Of a stretch of 16,934 bases of DNA, positions 1-8,572 are shown in pieces; within the stretch, counting starts at the first letter, position 1; each line of letters starts with the position of its first letter. This DNA is from Clostridia bacterium. Its GTDB lineage: Bacteria; Bacillota; Clostridia; Christensenellales; Pumilibacteraceae. The translations under genes were made by a program, and so were the position numbers. Where the stretch lies: positions 1 to 16,934 of the forward strand of contig CAAFIN010000284.1 in NCBI GenBank assembly GCA_900762945.1, given 5' to 3'. Under the pieces are notes generated by a model. That model worked only from the letters and a program-made list of their open reading frames with translations. It did not search any database and was not told the origin of the DNA.

Positions 1-19
1 AAATATATATGTAAGGGCG

Positions 20-62
20 CGGAAGCGTAATTTTGCGTCGCGGTTTTTCGGAAGCGTTTCCG
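20..62. promoter_or_regulatory. Candidate LacI/GalR-family operator upstream of the GH2 gene
   Basis: Positions 49-62 read CGGAAGCGTTTCCG, a 14-bp palindrome with a central CG and one asymmetric pair. This is the usual form of LacI/GalR/CcpA-family operators, and it matches 11 of 14 positions of the cre consensus TGWAARCGYTWNCW. The left part, CGGAAGCGT, also occurs at 20-28, 29 bp upstream, where the second half of the palindrome is lost. The site lies about 55 bp before the first gene, a plausible place for sugar-responsive repression. An AT-rich TATATAT at 4-10 could be a -10 element, but its -35 would lie outside the window. No regulator gene is present here, so the identity of the binder is inference. 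Confidence 0.4.
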
Positions 63-116
63 AATAAGCGCGATCACGCGGAATCCGCCCCCGGACGAAA
101 ACGAAAAAGCAGGTGA

Positions 117-1817
117 ATGATGCTAAGAACGGAATGTCCCAATCCACAATTCAGCCGCAAAGGTATAACCATTCTTAACGGGAAATGGAAGTTCTATTCT
201 GCGAGAGTGCCGAACGCAACCGAGATAGAAGTGCCGTTCGCGCCCGAGTCCGCGTTGTCGGGGATCGGACATACGGACTTTATAAACGAGTGCGAGTACG
301 CGCGCACGTTTACCGCGGAAACTCCGAAAGAGAACGAACGTACGTTTATCCGATTCGGCGCGGTCAACTACGAGGCGACGGTGCTGGTGAACGGCAAACG
401 CGCGGGAGTACACCGCGGCGGCTATACGCCGTTCGGCTTCGATATTTCGGAGCTTGTGAAAGACGGCGAGAACGAAGTGCGAGTGCTGGTACATAACGAC
501 GTGACCGAGAACGTGCCTACGGGCAAGCAGTCGGCAAAGCGCGAGTCGTTCGGTTGTTTCTATACCCGCGTGACGGGTATATGGCAACCGGTATGGCTGG
601 AGCGCACGCCCGCGAATTACGTAAGGTCGCTGAAATTCTTCCCCGACGCAGAAAACGGCAAAGTGACCGTAGAGGTCACGGGCGAAGGCGAGGGCGAAGC
701 GGAAATCGCGGTGACTTACGGCGGCAAGCCCATGGGCGAAGCGAAAGGCTACGTAAAGTACCGCAAACGCTTCGAAATCGCGCTCGGCGAAAAGCACTTG
801 TGGGAAGTCGGCAACGGCAGACTTTACGACGTGACCGTGCGTTACTGCGGCGACGAGGTGACGAGTTACTTCGGACTACGCGACGTGCGCTACGACGGAA
901 TGAAATTTCTGCTCAACGGCGAGAGCGTGTTTCAGCGACTTGCGCTCGATCAGGGGTATTACCCCGACGGGCAGTACACCGCGCCGAGCGACGAAGCTAT
1001 GATCCGCGACGTGGAACTGGGGCAAAGACTGGGGTTTAACGGCGCAAGACTGCATCAGAAAGTATTCGATCCGCGTTTCCTCTATTATTGCGACAGAGCG
1101 GGATATATGGTGTGGGGAGAGTTCCCGAGTTGGGGCGTCGACTACGAAAACCTCGAAGCGCTGGGAACGGTCGCCGGCGAGTGGACGGAAGCGGTGGAAC
1201 GCGACTTCAATCACCCGTCGATAATCACCTGGTGTCCCCTGAACGAAACGTGGGAAAGTCTGAAGGACGCGCGGAAAGTGCGCGACGCGCGCTTTATAGA
1301 CGCGATATACGCGCTTACCAAAGCGCTCGACCCGACCAGACCTTGCGTAGACGTATCCGGCGGCTTCCACGGGCATAAGACCGACTTATACGACTTTCAC
1401 GACTACCTCGATCCCGAAACGCTGGCGGCGCACCTCAAAGCGCTCAGAGAGCGCGACGAACTGATTATGGATAAGGTATACGCGCCGGACTTCGCGGAAG
1501 AGAGCGACCTAAGATACGAGAAAGGCTTGCCGCTGAACGCGAGCGAGTACGGCGGCGTGTCGTACGCGACTTCTTCTGACAACGGCTGGGGATATCGGCG
1601 CTGCGGCGGCGAACTCGAGTTCGTGGACACGTACGTTAAACTCACGAATATGCTGCTCGGCGAAAAGAAACTAAGCGGGTTCTGTTACACGCAGTTGTAC
1701 GACGTGGAGCAAGAACAGAACGGACTGTATACGTACGACCGCAAATCGAAGTTCAGCGAAGCGGCGGAAGCGCGGATACGCGAGTGCAACGTCGCCAAAG
1801 CCGCGATAGAAGAATAA
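117..1817 (+). CDS. Glycoside hydrolase family 2 enzyme (cytoplasmic, exo-acting)
   Basis: A 566-residue GH2 enzyme, expected to remove a terminal sugar from imported oligosaccharides by a retaining mechanism. Residues about 15-170 form the jelly-roll sugar-binding domain, ending in the family signature YTRVTGIWQPVWLE. An Ig-like domain follows to about 260, and a TIM barrel fills the rest. Glu377, in the motif CPLNETW, is the expected acid/base, and Glu477, in NASEYGG, the expected nucleophile, 100 residues later as in GH2. The C-terminal stretch GFCYTQLYDVEQEQNGL is typical of a compact GH2 group in Clostridia. The length resembles beta-glucuronidases rather than the roughly 1,000-residue LacZ type, but no clear NxK carboxylate-recognition motif of beta-glucuronidases is visible, so the substrate stays open. 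There is no signal peptide, so it acts in the cytoplasm. Two ATGs are adjacent (117 and 120). The AGGTGA at 111-116 fits the second better, so translation may begin at 120. It is first in the operon, 85 bp before the binding-protein gene. Confidence 0.9.
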   Translation: MMLRTECPNPQFSRKGITILNGKWKFYSARVPNATEIEVPFAPESALSGIGHTDFINECEYARTFTAETPKENERTFIRFGAVNYEATVLVNGKRAGVHRGGYTPFGFDISELVKDGENEVRVLVHNDVTENVPTGKQSAKRESFGCFYTRVTGIWQPVWLERTPANYVRSLKFFPDAENGKVTVEVTGEGEGEAEIAVTYGGKPMGEAKGYVKYRKRFEIALGEKHLWEVGNGRLYDVTVRYCGDEVTSYFGLRDVRYDGMKFLLNGESVFQRLALDQGYYPDGQYTAPSDEAMIRDVELGQRLGFNGARLHQKVFDPRFLYYCDRAGYMVWGEFPSWGVDYENLEALGTVAGEWTEAVERDFNHPSIITWCPLNETWESLKDARKVRDARFIDAIYALTKALDPTRPCVDVSGGFHGHKTDLYDFHDYLDPETLAAHLKALRERDELIMDKVYAPDFAEESDLRYEKGLPLNASEYGGVSYATSSDNGWGYRRCGGELEFVDTYVKLTNMLLGEKKLSGFCYTQLYDVEQEQNGLYTYDRKSKFSEAAEARIRECNVAKAAIEE

Positions 1818-1856
1818 GGCAACTTCGGAGCGATATTCGCGGAACGCAATGCGGAT

Positions 1857-1870
1857 GGAAAACGCTTCGT
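1857..1870. promoter_or_regulatory. Candidate cre/LacI-family site before the solute-binding gene
   Basis: The 85-bp gap between the GH2 and binding-protein genes contains GGAAAACGCTTCGT, which matches the cre consensus TGWAARCGYTWNCW at 12 of 14 positions, including the whole AAACGCTT core. In reverse complement it shares GAAGCGTTT with the candidate operator at 49-62. Palindrome symmetry is weak outside the core. It could allow separate control of the transporter genes, but I see no convincing -35/-10 pair in this gap and no terminator, so read-through from the GH2 gene is equally likely. Confidence 0.3.
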
Positions 1871-1902
1871 AAAAATAAGTATGGAAAAAGGAGCAAAACA
1901 AA

Positions 1903-3627
1903 ATGAAAGGCAAATTCAAAAGAATCATCGCAACGATGCTTGCTGCAGTAACCTGTTTCTCGCTCGGCGCGTGCGCGGGCGGACCGGACAACCCGGATAA
2001 CCCGAACATTCCGGGCATCGACGACGAACAGATCGATACCTCGAAAACTCAGTTATACGTCTTTAACTTCTACGGCGGCTACGGCTCGGACTGGCTCGCG
2101 GCGGCTAAGAAAAAGTACGAAGACCTGCATAAAGACGACGTTTACGAAGAGGGCAAGAAAGGTATTCAGATTTACGTAAACAATCAGAAGTCTACTGCGG
2201 GCGCGGTGCAGAGTCAGATCCTCGATAACCGCGACGAAGTGTACTTCACCGAATACGCTTATTACTACTCGATGAAAGCGGAAGGCGTTCTCGGCGACAT
2301 TACCGACGCGGTGACCGCAGACCTTAGTTCGTTCGGCGACAAAGCCGGCTCGACGATCGTGGGCAAACTCACCGACGAGCAGAAAGAGTACTACGGCGTT
2401 GCGGAAAGCGACGGCAAGACACATTATTATGCTATCCCGCACTATTCCGCTTATACCGGGATTGTGTACAACAAGGATCTTTTCGATCAGAAAGGCTACT
2501 ACTTCGCGAAAACGCCCGCGGGTACGGAAATCGCCGACTACTTCATCTACAACGACGACGATGAAAGAAGCGCAGGCCCCGACGGAGTAGAGGGAACGGA
2601 CGACGACGGGCTTCCCGCGACTTACGACGAGTTCTTCATGCTTTGTGATTATATCGTGCAGGACGGCGGCACTCCGCTGGTATGGACGGGCGCTAACTAC
2701 CGCGACTATCTCAACTCGCTCATGATGTCGATGGCAACCGACTACGAAGGACTCGACCAGACGATGCTCAACTACACGCTCGACGGCGCGGCTACCGACC
2801 TCGGCAAATCGCAGAACGGTCAGTTCGTAAAGGACGCCGCCGCTACGAATATCACCTCGACCAACGGCTACGAACTCGCTCGTCAGGCGGGCAAGTACTA
2901 CGCGCTTCAGTTCCTCAACAGAATCGTCACCACCGACAAGTATCATCACGAACTCGTATTCAACAGCGGTTTCTCGCACATGAACGCGCAGGAAGAATTC
3001 CTCTACGCGGGTCAGGACGGAGTGTCCAAAGACATCGCGATGCTCATCGACGGTATCTGGTGGGAGAGCGAAGCGACCACGACCTTCAACGAAATGGCTT
3101 CCGGTATGGGCGAGAAGTACTCCAAAGCGAACCGTAACTTCGGCTTTATGCCGTTTCCTAAGGCTACGAGAGAAAAAGTCGCCGAGGGCAAGAACACGCT
3201 GTTCGACCACATTTACTCGATGTGCTTTATGAAAGCGAACGTCGCCGACTGGAAGAAACCCATCGCTTACGACTTCATCAAGTTCGTAAACTCCGACGCG
3301 CAACTCGTCGAATACAGCCAGATCACTGACACCCCCAAGGCGCTCAACTACACGATGACTGACGAGCAACTCACCAAAATGTCGCCTTACGGCAGATCGG
3401 TCATGAAAGCGAAACAGAATTCGGATATCGTTTATCCGTACTCGACCAACGCGACCTACGTCAACAATCAGAGTAAGTTCGTTATGGCGGAAATGTTCCG
3501 CACCACCGTCGGCTCTTCCGATTATCAGTGGGCGGCGCACGTGTTCCACGAAACGAACACCACGCTCGAGAACTACTTCAACGGTATGATCAAGTATCAG
3601 CAAACCGCATGGAAATCGCTTGCGTAA
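1903..3627 (+). CDS. Sugar ABC transporter substrate-binding lipoprotein
   Basis: A 574-residue extracellular solute-binding protein of the carbohydrate (CUT1-like) type, which delivers an oligosaccharide to the two permeases encoded next. A Lys/Arg-rich start and hydrophobic stretch lead to the lipobox LGAC, with Cys24 as the lipidated residue, followed by a Pro-Asn-Asp linker (PDNPDNPN). The mature domain starts near residue 45 with LYVFNFYGGYGSDWLAAA. The segment LIDGIWWE and the aromatic-rich C-terminal half fit sugar-binding proteins. At residues about 217-238 an acidic Gly-rich loop (NDDDERSAGPDGVEGTDDDG) resembles a calcium-binding repeat, though no ligand geometry can be shown. The start is supported by AAGGAG at 1888-1893, nine bases before ATG. 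The larger size compared with classical 400-450-residue binding proteins is common in the 500-plus class of Clostridia and Paenibacillus. The gene is 12-21 bp from the permease gene, depending on the start chosen there, so co-transcription is expected. Confidence 0.92.
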   Translation: MKGKFKRIIATMLAAVTCFSLGACAGGPDNPDNPNIPGIDDEQIDTSKTQLYVFNFYGGYGSDWLAAAKKKYEDLHKDDVYEEGKKGIQIYVNNQKSTAGAVQSQILDNRDEVYFTEYAYYYSMKAEGVLGDITDAVTADLSSFGDKAGSTIVGKLTDEQKEYYGVAESDGKTHYYAIPHYSAYTGIVYNKDLFDQKGYYFAKTPAGTEIADYFIYNDDDERSAGPDGVEGTDDDGLPATYDEFFMLCDYIVQDGGTPLVWTGANYRDYLNSLMMSMATDYEGLDQTMLNYTLDGAATDLGKSQNGQFVKDAAATNITSTNGYELARQAGKYYALQFLNRIVTTDKYHHELVFNSGFSHMNAQEEFLYAGQDGVSKDIAMLIDGIWWESEATTTFNEMASGMGEKYSKANRNFGFMPFPKATREKVAEGKNTLFDHIYSMCFMKANVADWKKPIAYDFIKFVNSDAQLVEYSQITDTPKALNYTMTDEQLTKMSPYGRSVMKAKQNSDIVYPYSTNATYVNNQSKFVMAEMFRTTVGSSDYQWAAHVFHETNTTLENYFNGMIKYQQTAWKSLA

Positions 3628-3633
3628 GCGACT

Positions 3634-3643
3634 AGGGAGGTGA
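3634..3643 (+). promoter_or_regulatory. Ribosome binding site that favours a TTG start
   Basis: AGGGAGGTGA contains GGAGGTGA, fully complementary to the usual 16S rRNA 3' end. The in-frame GTG at 3640 lies inside this sequence and so cannot be served by it. The TTG at 3649 follows after five bases, which is good spacing. This supports the TTG as the permease start. Confidence 0.75.
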
Positions 3644-3648
3644 AACCC

Positions 3649-4569
3649 TTGGAACAAACTAAGAAAAAACGCGTGCTGAGAGGGAAGGACAAGGACCTTA
3701 TCTTCTACGCTCTGATGATGCTCTTTCCGGTAGCGCAGTTCTGCGTAATGTATATCGGCGTCAACTTCAACTCGATACTTCTCGCGTTCAAGAAGATCGA
3801 CACGATGTCGAATACTTACACCTGGACTTTCGCGAATATCCGGGGCGCGTTCGAACTGTTCACCACGTCGCCCGTACTCTTGTCGGCGGCTAAAAACAGT
3901 TTGCTCGCTTACGTCGTGCTCACGTTCTTAGGCACGCCGCTCGGGCTGATATTCTCGTACTACATATACAAGAAGCTGCCCATGAGCAACGCGTTCCGCG
4001 TGATACTGTTCCTGCCCTCGATCATTTCCGGCATAGTCATGGTAACGATCTTCCAGTTCTTCGTCGAGCGCGCTATTCCCGCGTTCGCCGCGCAACTGTT
4101 CGGCGTGAAAATGAAAGGCTTGCTGGAAAACCCGGGGTCACGTTACGCCACGATCATCTTTTATAACTTGTGGGTAGGCTTCGGTACGTCGGTACTTATG
4201 TACTCGAACGGCATGAGCGGCATTTCGCAGGAAATAGTGGAGTCGGCGCACCTTGACGGCGCGACCGGACTTACCGAGTTCTGGAAAATCACGCTTCCGA
4301 TGATTTACCCCACGCTGTCGACCTTCCTTATCACGGGTATCGCGGGTCTGTTCACCAACCAGATCGCGTTGTACTCGTTCTACGGCGGCGGCGCACCCGA
4401 AAACTTGCAGACTTACGGCTACTATCTGTATATGAAAACCAAGAACGCGGCTTCGGACTCAGAGTACACGCTGCTCGCCGCGATGGGCTTGCTGCTTACC
4501 GTGGTCGTAGTCCCGCTCACGCTCGGCGTCAAGTGGGCGCTGGAGAAATTCGGACCGAAGGAGGACTAG
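3649..4569 (+). CDS. Sugar ABC transporter permease (LplB/UgpA-type)
   Basis: The first of two inner-membrane subunits of the sugar importer, about 306 residues. Hydrophobic segments include LIFYALMMLFPVAQFCVMYI near the N-terminus, then AYVVLTFLGTPLGLIFSYYI, VILFLPSIISGIVMVTIFQF, the segment around IIFYNLWVGFGTSVLMY, STFLITGIAGLF, and a last one near LLAAMGLLLTVVVVPLTLGV. This gives about six membrane spans. The cytoplasmic coupling (EAA) loop lies at about residues 195-220, ESAHLDGATGLTEFWKITLP, with the conserved Gly and the I-x-LP ending that contacts the ATPase. TTG at 3649 is preferred over GTG at 3640 because the perfect Shine-Dalgarno overlaps the GTG. The pairing with the next gene, one base apart, is the standard UgpA/UgpE arrangement. 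No ATPase gene is in the window, so a shared MsiK-like ATPase from elsewhere is likely. Confidence 0.92.
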   Translation: MEQTKKKRVLRGKDKDLIFYALMMLFPVAQFCVMYIGVNFNSILLAFKKIDTMSNTYTWTFANIRGAFELFTTSPVLLSAAKNSLLAYVVLTFLGTPLGLIFSYYIYKKLPMSNAFRVILFLPSIISGIVMVTIFQFFVERAIPAFAAQLFGVKMKGLLENPGSRYATIIFYNLWVGFGTSVLMYSNGMSGISQEIVESAHLDGATGLTEFWKITLPMIYPTLSTFLITGIAGLFTNQIALYSFYGGGAPENLQTYGYYLYMKTKNAASDSEYTLLAAMGLLLTVVVVPLTLGVKWALEKFGPKED

Positions 4570-4570
4570 T

Positions 4571-5488
4571 ATGAACGATTTCACTGCTACCAACATCGAA
4601 CCGAAAATGAAAGCCCGCGACACGCGTTCGCACTTCAACGCGTTCACTATCACGCTTTTGGTATTCCTGATTTTGTACACGATTTCGCTGTTCACGCCGC
4701 TTATCTGGGGGCTTCTGCGCTCGTTCCAGAAACAGTCGGAATTCCGTCTTAACATCATAGGCTTGCCGAAAAAGTGGGTGTGGAATTATTCCTACGTGTT
4801 CAAAATGTTCTTCGTCAGAGTGCCGTCCGCGACGGGCGTAAAGAAAATCGGCATGGGCATGATGTTTCTGTACGCGTTTCTGTACTCGCTCGGCTGCGCG
4901 TTCACTTCGACGCTCATTCCGTGCATAACTGCGTACCTCTGCGCAAGATACAAGTTCCGCTTCTCGAAAGTCGTTTATACGACGGTCATCGTCACGATGG
5001 TACTGCCTATCGTCGGTTCGCTTCCGTCCGAAATCCGTATGGCTAAGGCGCTCGGGCTGTTCGACAAACTTTACGGTTTGTGGCTGATGAAAGCGAACTT
5101 TCTGGGGCTGTACTTCCTCGTATTCCACGGCATATTCAAAACTCTGCCGATGGCGTACACCGAAGCGGCGAAGATCGACGGCGCGGGCAATCTCGCGGTA
5201 CTGCTGAGAATTATTCTGCCGCTCGTTCGCAACACGTTCTTCACGATAATGCTGATAAACTTCATTGCGTTCTGGAACGACTATCAGACCCCGCTCATCT
5301 ATATGCCCTCGTATCCCACGATCGCGCTCGGTATGTTCTATATGGCTTCGACTACGGAGAACGGCTTGTCCACCGTGCCGATGCGTATGACAGGCGCTAT
5401 GCTGATGCTTATCCCCATACTCGTGCTGTTTCTGTGCTTCCATAAAAGACTGCTCGGGAACCTCACGGTCGGCGGACTTAAGGGCTAA
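4571..5488 (+). CDS. Sugar ABC transporter permease (UgpE/MalG-type)
   Basis: The second membrane subunit of the importer, 305 residues. The N-terminal cytoplasmic tail of about 25 residues is followed by the span TITLLVFLILYTISLFTPLI. Further spans lie around MMFLYAFLYSLGCAFTSTL, VVYTTVIVTMVLPIVGSL, NFLGLYFLVFHGIF, TFFTIMLINFIAFW and AMLMLIPILVLFLCF. The EAA loop is clear, with EAAKIDGAGNLAVLLRIILP starting at Glu198, and the following FWNDYQTPLIY is the usual signature of this permease group. ATG at 4571 is preceded by AAGGAGG at 4558-4564 with six bases of spacing; this Shine-Dalgarno lies inside the last codons of the upstream permease gene, which suggests coupled translation. Confidence 0.93.
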   Translation: MNDFTATNIEPKMKARDTRSHFNAFTITLLVFLILYTISLFTPLIWGLLRSFQKQSEFRLNIIGLPKKWVWNYSYVFKMFFVRVPSATGVKKIGMGMMFLYAFLYSLGCAFTSTLIPCITAYLCARYKFRFSKVVYTTVIVTMVLPIVGSLPSEIRMAKALGLFDKLYGLWLMKANFLGLYFLVFHGIFKTLPMAYTEAAKIDGAGNLAVLLRIILPLVRNTFFTIMLINFIAFWNDYQTPLIYMPSYPTIALGMFYMASTTENGLSTVPMRMTGAMLMLIPILVLFLCFHKRLLGNLTVGGLKG

Positions 5489-5542
5489 AATCGAAAAAAC
5501 GTAAATGAAAAACAAACCTATCCTAAAACAGGAGGAGAAAGT

Positions 5543-8500
5543 ATGAGTAAAAAATGGAAAACTATCGTAGCGAGCGCGGTGCTTGCCGCCGCCGTCGCCA
5601 CGAGCGGAACCGCGGCTTATACGGTCGGTAGAAACAATACCAAACCCGCATACGCCGCTCCCGTGTGGTCGGATTCGGCGGTCGAGAACGTAAAACCGTT
5701 CGGGACCAAATTCACCGTTCCCGAGCGCACGCTGACCGTAGACGGCACGACCGTCACGGCGACTACGGTGGTAATCAAGCCCGACGGCTCGGCTACCACG
5801 GAAAAAGAAATCGCGCTTAATATCAGCGGCGTTTACACGATCGTATACACCGCGACGATCGGCGGCAAGCCTTACGTCGACGAAGTGACCTTCCGCGTCG
5901 ACGACGCGGCTTACGTCCTCTCGAGCGAGAAGAGCAGCGCGACCTACGGCAAGTACGAGTACGCGAAGGACACTTCGGGCATACTGGTGCGCCTTGCCTA
6001 CGGCGATAGCATCACGTTCAACACGCCTATCGACGTGAGCAACTCGACCAAGACCGACGCGCTCGTCGAAGCGTTCGTCACCCCGGAAATCAAAGGAGTA
6101 AAGGACTTCGACAAACTGATTTTCACTTTCCGCGACGTCGAGAACCCGAATATCTATTTAAGATACACGATCCGTCAGTCGGCGGAGGGCGACAATTACC
6201 CGATTTCTTACGCGCTTGCCGGCGGCAACGGACAGCCGATGGCGGGCTGGGAAGAGTACTGGAAACGCCTGCATATCGATAACGAGTGGGGCGCGCAGTT
6301 CCGTCACAGTTTCTCGCTTTCGTTCGCTGGCAACTATCCGTACGTAGACCCCGACAAGGCGGTCATCAGCCTGCGCTACGACGCTGAAACGCTCCAGTCG
6401 TACGTCGGCACGTTCATGATCATCGACCACGACAACCCCGCGTACTTCAACAATCTGTGGCGCGGCTTCCCGAGCGGCAGAGCGAAACTCACGATTTCCG
6501 CGGATATGTACAACGGCGAGTACGCTAACTTCTGCGTAAGCAAACTCATGGGCGCTAACCTCACCGACGAAAAATACGTCGACAACGAAGCCCCGGTCAT
6601 CACCGTCGATACCGAATATACCGAAATGCCCGCAACCAAGGTCGGCGCGGAATATAAAGTTCCCGCGGCTACCGCTTACGACAGCCTTACCGTTTCGGAT
6701 TGCAAAGTAAGGACTTCCGTGTGGTACAACTACGCTTCCTCGAACGCGGTGCTCGTTCAGGTTCGCGACGGCAAGTTCACCGCGGACCGCGCGGGCGACT
6801 ACGCTATCGTTTACGAAACCGAGGACAGAATGGGCAACGCGGCTCGCGAAATCCGTTGGGTACACGCGTATGCGACCCTCGGCTCGCCTAACGTAGCGAT
6901 CGCCGGCGACCCCGTCACGACCGCGACGGTCGGCGATATCGTCAATGTTCCCGAAGTCCTCGTGGACAGCTACAGCGGCAACGCGACCGTAGCCGTCACC
7001 GCGACGATGGGCGGCGAAACGATCTCCGTCACCGGCGGAAGTTTCCGTCCCGAAAAAGCGGGTACTTACAGAATAACCTTTACCGCGACCGACTATATCG
7101 GTCAGACCGGTACCGCAAGTTACGACCTCATCGCGAATATGGGCGACAAACCCGTGTTCGTCACCGCTCCGGTACTTCCCAAAATGCTTGTCGAGGGTTG
7201 CGACTACACGCTGCCCGAAGCGACGGCTATCGACTATAGAAGCGGTTCGCCGGTCGGCAAAAAAGCGACCGTAACCGTGACCGACAAGAACGGCAAGAGA
7301 GCGGCTGCGGACGGCAAAATCAACGTCGCCGCAGACAACAACCTCGATACCGCTACCGTGGTTTACGAGTGCGAGGGCGCAAGTCTTACCTACGAACTCC
7401 CGATCATCAAAGCGATGATAGAGGAGAACGGCAGACCCAGACTCCACGCCGAGAACTACCTCGTGGGCAGCGGCTTCACCACCGAAAAGACCAACGACGG
7501 TTTTATCCTCACCGCGACCGAGAATAACGGCGGCTTCACGTTCGGCAACAGACTCGTAGCCGAAAACTCCGCTATCGAACTGAGAGGCGTAGCCGCGGCT
7601 TCGAACTTCGACGCGATCGAAGTCACGTTCGCCGACTCTGAGGACGAGGGAAAGGCGGTCACCGCGCGGCTTATCCGTACTATGGGCAAAGCGGACGTAA
7701 CGCTCTGCGGACAGAGAACGGGTCTTGACAACGGCTTTGTCACCTCCGACAAGTTCTCGCTTAACTATACGCAAGGCATTATGATCGTCGACAAGGCTCG
7801 ACTCGACGTCACGACTTACGACGACGGAAGCGTGTTCGCGGGATTCCCGAGCGGCAAGATTTACGTTTCCGTCAGATTCGTCAACGCCGCCGTCGGCGCG
7901 CAGATCGGCCTCGTTTCCGTCAACGGATACCCGATGACCACTGCGACCAGCGACCGTATCGCGCCGAAGATCGTTATCATGGGAGTCAACTACGGCGGCA
8001 CGCACGAGATCGGCAGTACCGTTACGCTTCCCTCGGCAATGGCGGGCGACACGCTCGACCCGAACGTGACCTTCACCATGAAAGTCACCGACGGCAAGGG
8101 CAATATCGTCACCGACGTCGACGGGCTGAAACTCAACGGCGTGGATCCCGGCAGAGAGTACACGATCAAACTCGACGGGTACGGGCAGTATTCCGTGTCC
8201 TACACTGCGACCGACACGTTCAACCAGCGTAACAACACCCGCCAGCTGAACTACACCATAAACGTGGTCGACGAAATCGCGCCCGAAATCAAGTTCGAAG
8301 CGAAGTTCGCCGAAACCGTGAAAGTGGGCAATAGCATCGTCATTCCGAAATTCACCGTCACCGATAACGTGAGCGAAGAAGCGGACATAACGATTACCAA
8401 GTACGTGCTTACCCCGAGCGGAGTGCTGGTGGCTATTCCCGAAAACTCCAACGCCGTCAACGCCGGTCAGGCGGGTAAATACGAATTCCGCATCATCGCG

Positions 8501-8560
8501 GTCGACAAAGCGGGCAACGTCGCTATGGAGCGCGTGACCGTCACCGCAGTAGCGGAATAA
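5543..8560 (+). CDS. Secreted multi-domain Ig-like protein with duplicated lectin-like module
   Basis: A 1,005-residue exported protein of unknown exact function, probably glycan-binding or structural at the cell surface. An N-terminal signal peptide fits cleavage at AYA|AP, after residue 38. After a first Ig-like domain (about 40-120) comes a beta-rich module (about 124-340). Three Ig-like domains of DUF5011/bacterial-Ig character follow (about 349-448, 448-532 and 535-626), then a second beta-rich module (about 637-805) and two last Ig-like domains (about 807-911 and 912-1005). The two beta-rich modules share the order FDxxxxTF, then GFPSG (residues 308-312 and 767-771), then a beta-strand and a closing short segment, so they look like a duplication with a jelly-roll or laminin-G-like fold. 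I see no catalytic motif, LPXTG sorting signal, SLH domain or lipobox, so anchoring is unexplained. GGAGG at 5531-5535 supports the start. It lies 54 bp after the permeases and 12 bp before the DUF4838 gene. Confidence 0.85.
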   Translation: MSKKWKTIVASAVLAAAVATSGTAAYTVGRNNTKPAYAAPVWSDSAVENVKPFGTKFTVPERTLTVDGTTVTATTVVIKPDGSATTEKEIALNISGVYTIVYTATIGGKPYVDEVTFRVDDAAYVLSSEKSSATYGKYEYAKDTSGILVRLAYGDSITFNTPIDVSNSTKTDALVEAFVTPEIKGVKDFDKLIFTFRDVENPNIYLRYTIRQSAEGDNYPISYALAGGNGQPMAGWEEYWKRLHIDNEWGAQFRHSFSLSFAGNYPYVDPDKAVISLRYDAETLQSYVGTFMIIDHDNPAYFNNLWRGFPSGRAKLTISADMYNGEYANFCVSKLMGANLTDEKYVDNEAPVITVDTEYTEMPATKVGAEYKVPAATAYDSLTVSDCKVRTSVWYNYASSNAVLVQVRDGKFTADRAGDYAIVYETEDRMGNAAREIRWVHAYATLGSPNVAIAGDPVTTATVGDIVNVPEVLVDSYSGNATVAVTATMGGETISVTGGSFRPEKAGTYRITFTATDYIGQTGTASYDLIANMGDKPVFVTAPVLPKMLVEGCDYTLPEATAIDYRSGSPVGKKATVTVTDKNGKRAAADGKINVAADNNLDTATVVYECEGASLTYELPIIKAMIEENGRPRLHAENYLVGSGFTTEKTNDGFILTATENNGGFTFGNRLVAENSAIELRGVAAASNFDAIEVTFADSEDEGKAVTARLIRTMGKADVTLCGQRTGLDNGFVTSDKFSLNYTQGIMIVDKARLDVTTYDDGSVFAGFPSGKIYVSVRFVNAAVGAQIGLVSVNGYPMTTATSDRIAPKIVIMGVNYGGTHEIGSTVTLPSAMAGDTLDPNVTFTMKVTDGKGNIVTDVDGLKLNGVDPGREYTIKLDGYGQYSVSYTATDTFNQRNNTRQLNYTINVVDEIAPEIKFEAKFAETVKVGNSIVIPKFTVTDNVSEEADITITKYVLTPSGVLVAIPENSNAVNAGQAGKYEFRIIAVDKAGNVAMERVTVTAVAE

Positions 8561-8572
8561 GGAGGAACTACG

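Noticed and set aside
2053..3657. A 534-codon open frame on the minus strand
   Set aside because: Antisense shadow of the binding-protein gene; His/Val/Arg-rich, without recognisable domain.
4529..5515. A 328-codon minus-strand frame opposite the second permease
   Set aside because: Strongly charged, His/Arg/Glu-rich product typical of the antisense of a membrane protein; no start signals.
5517..5535. Possible hairpin hiding the ribosome binding site of the Ig-domain gene (TCCT with AGGA)
   Set aside because: Only four pairs with a five-base loop; too weak to claim regulation.
6158..8005. A 615-codon open frame on the minus strand
   Set aside because: Antisense shadow of the Ig-domain gene, caused by its GC-rich third positions. 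Its product resembles no protein family.
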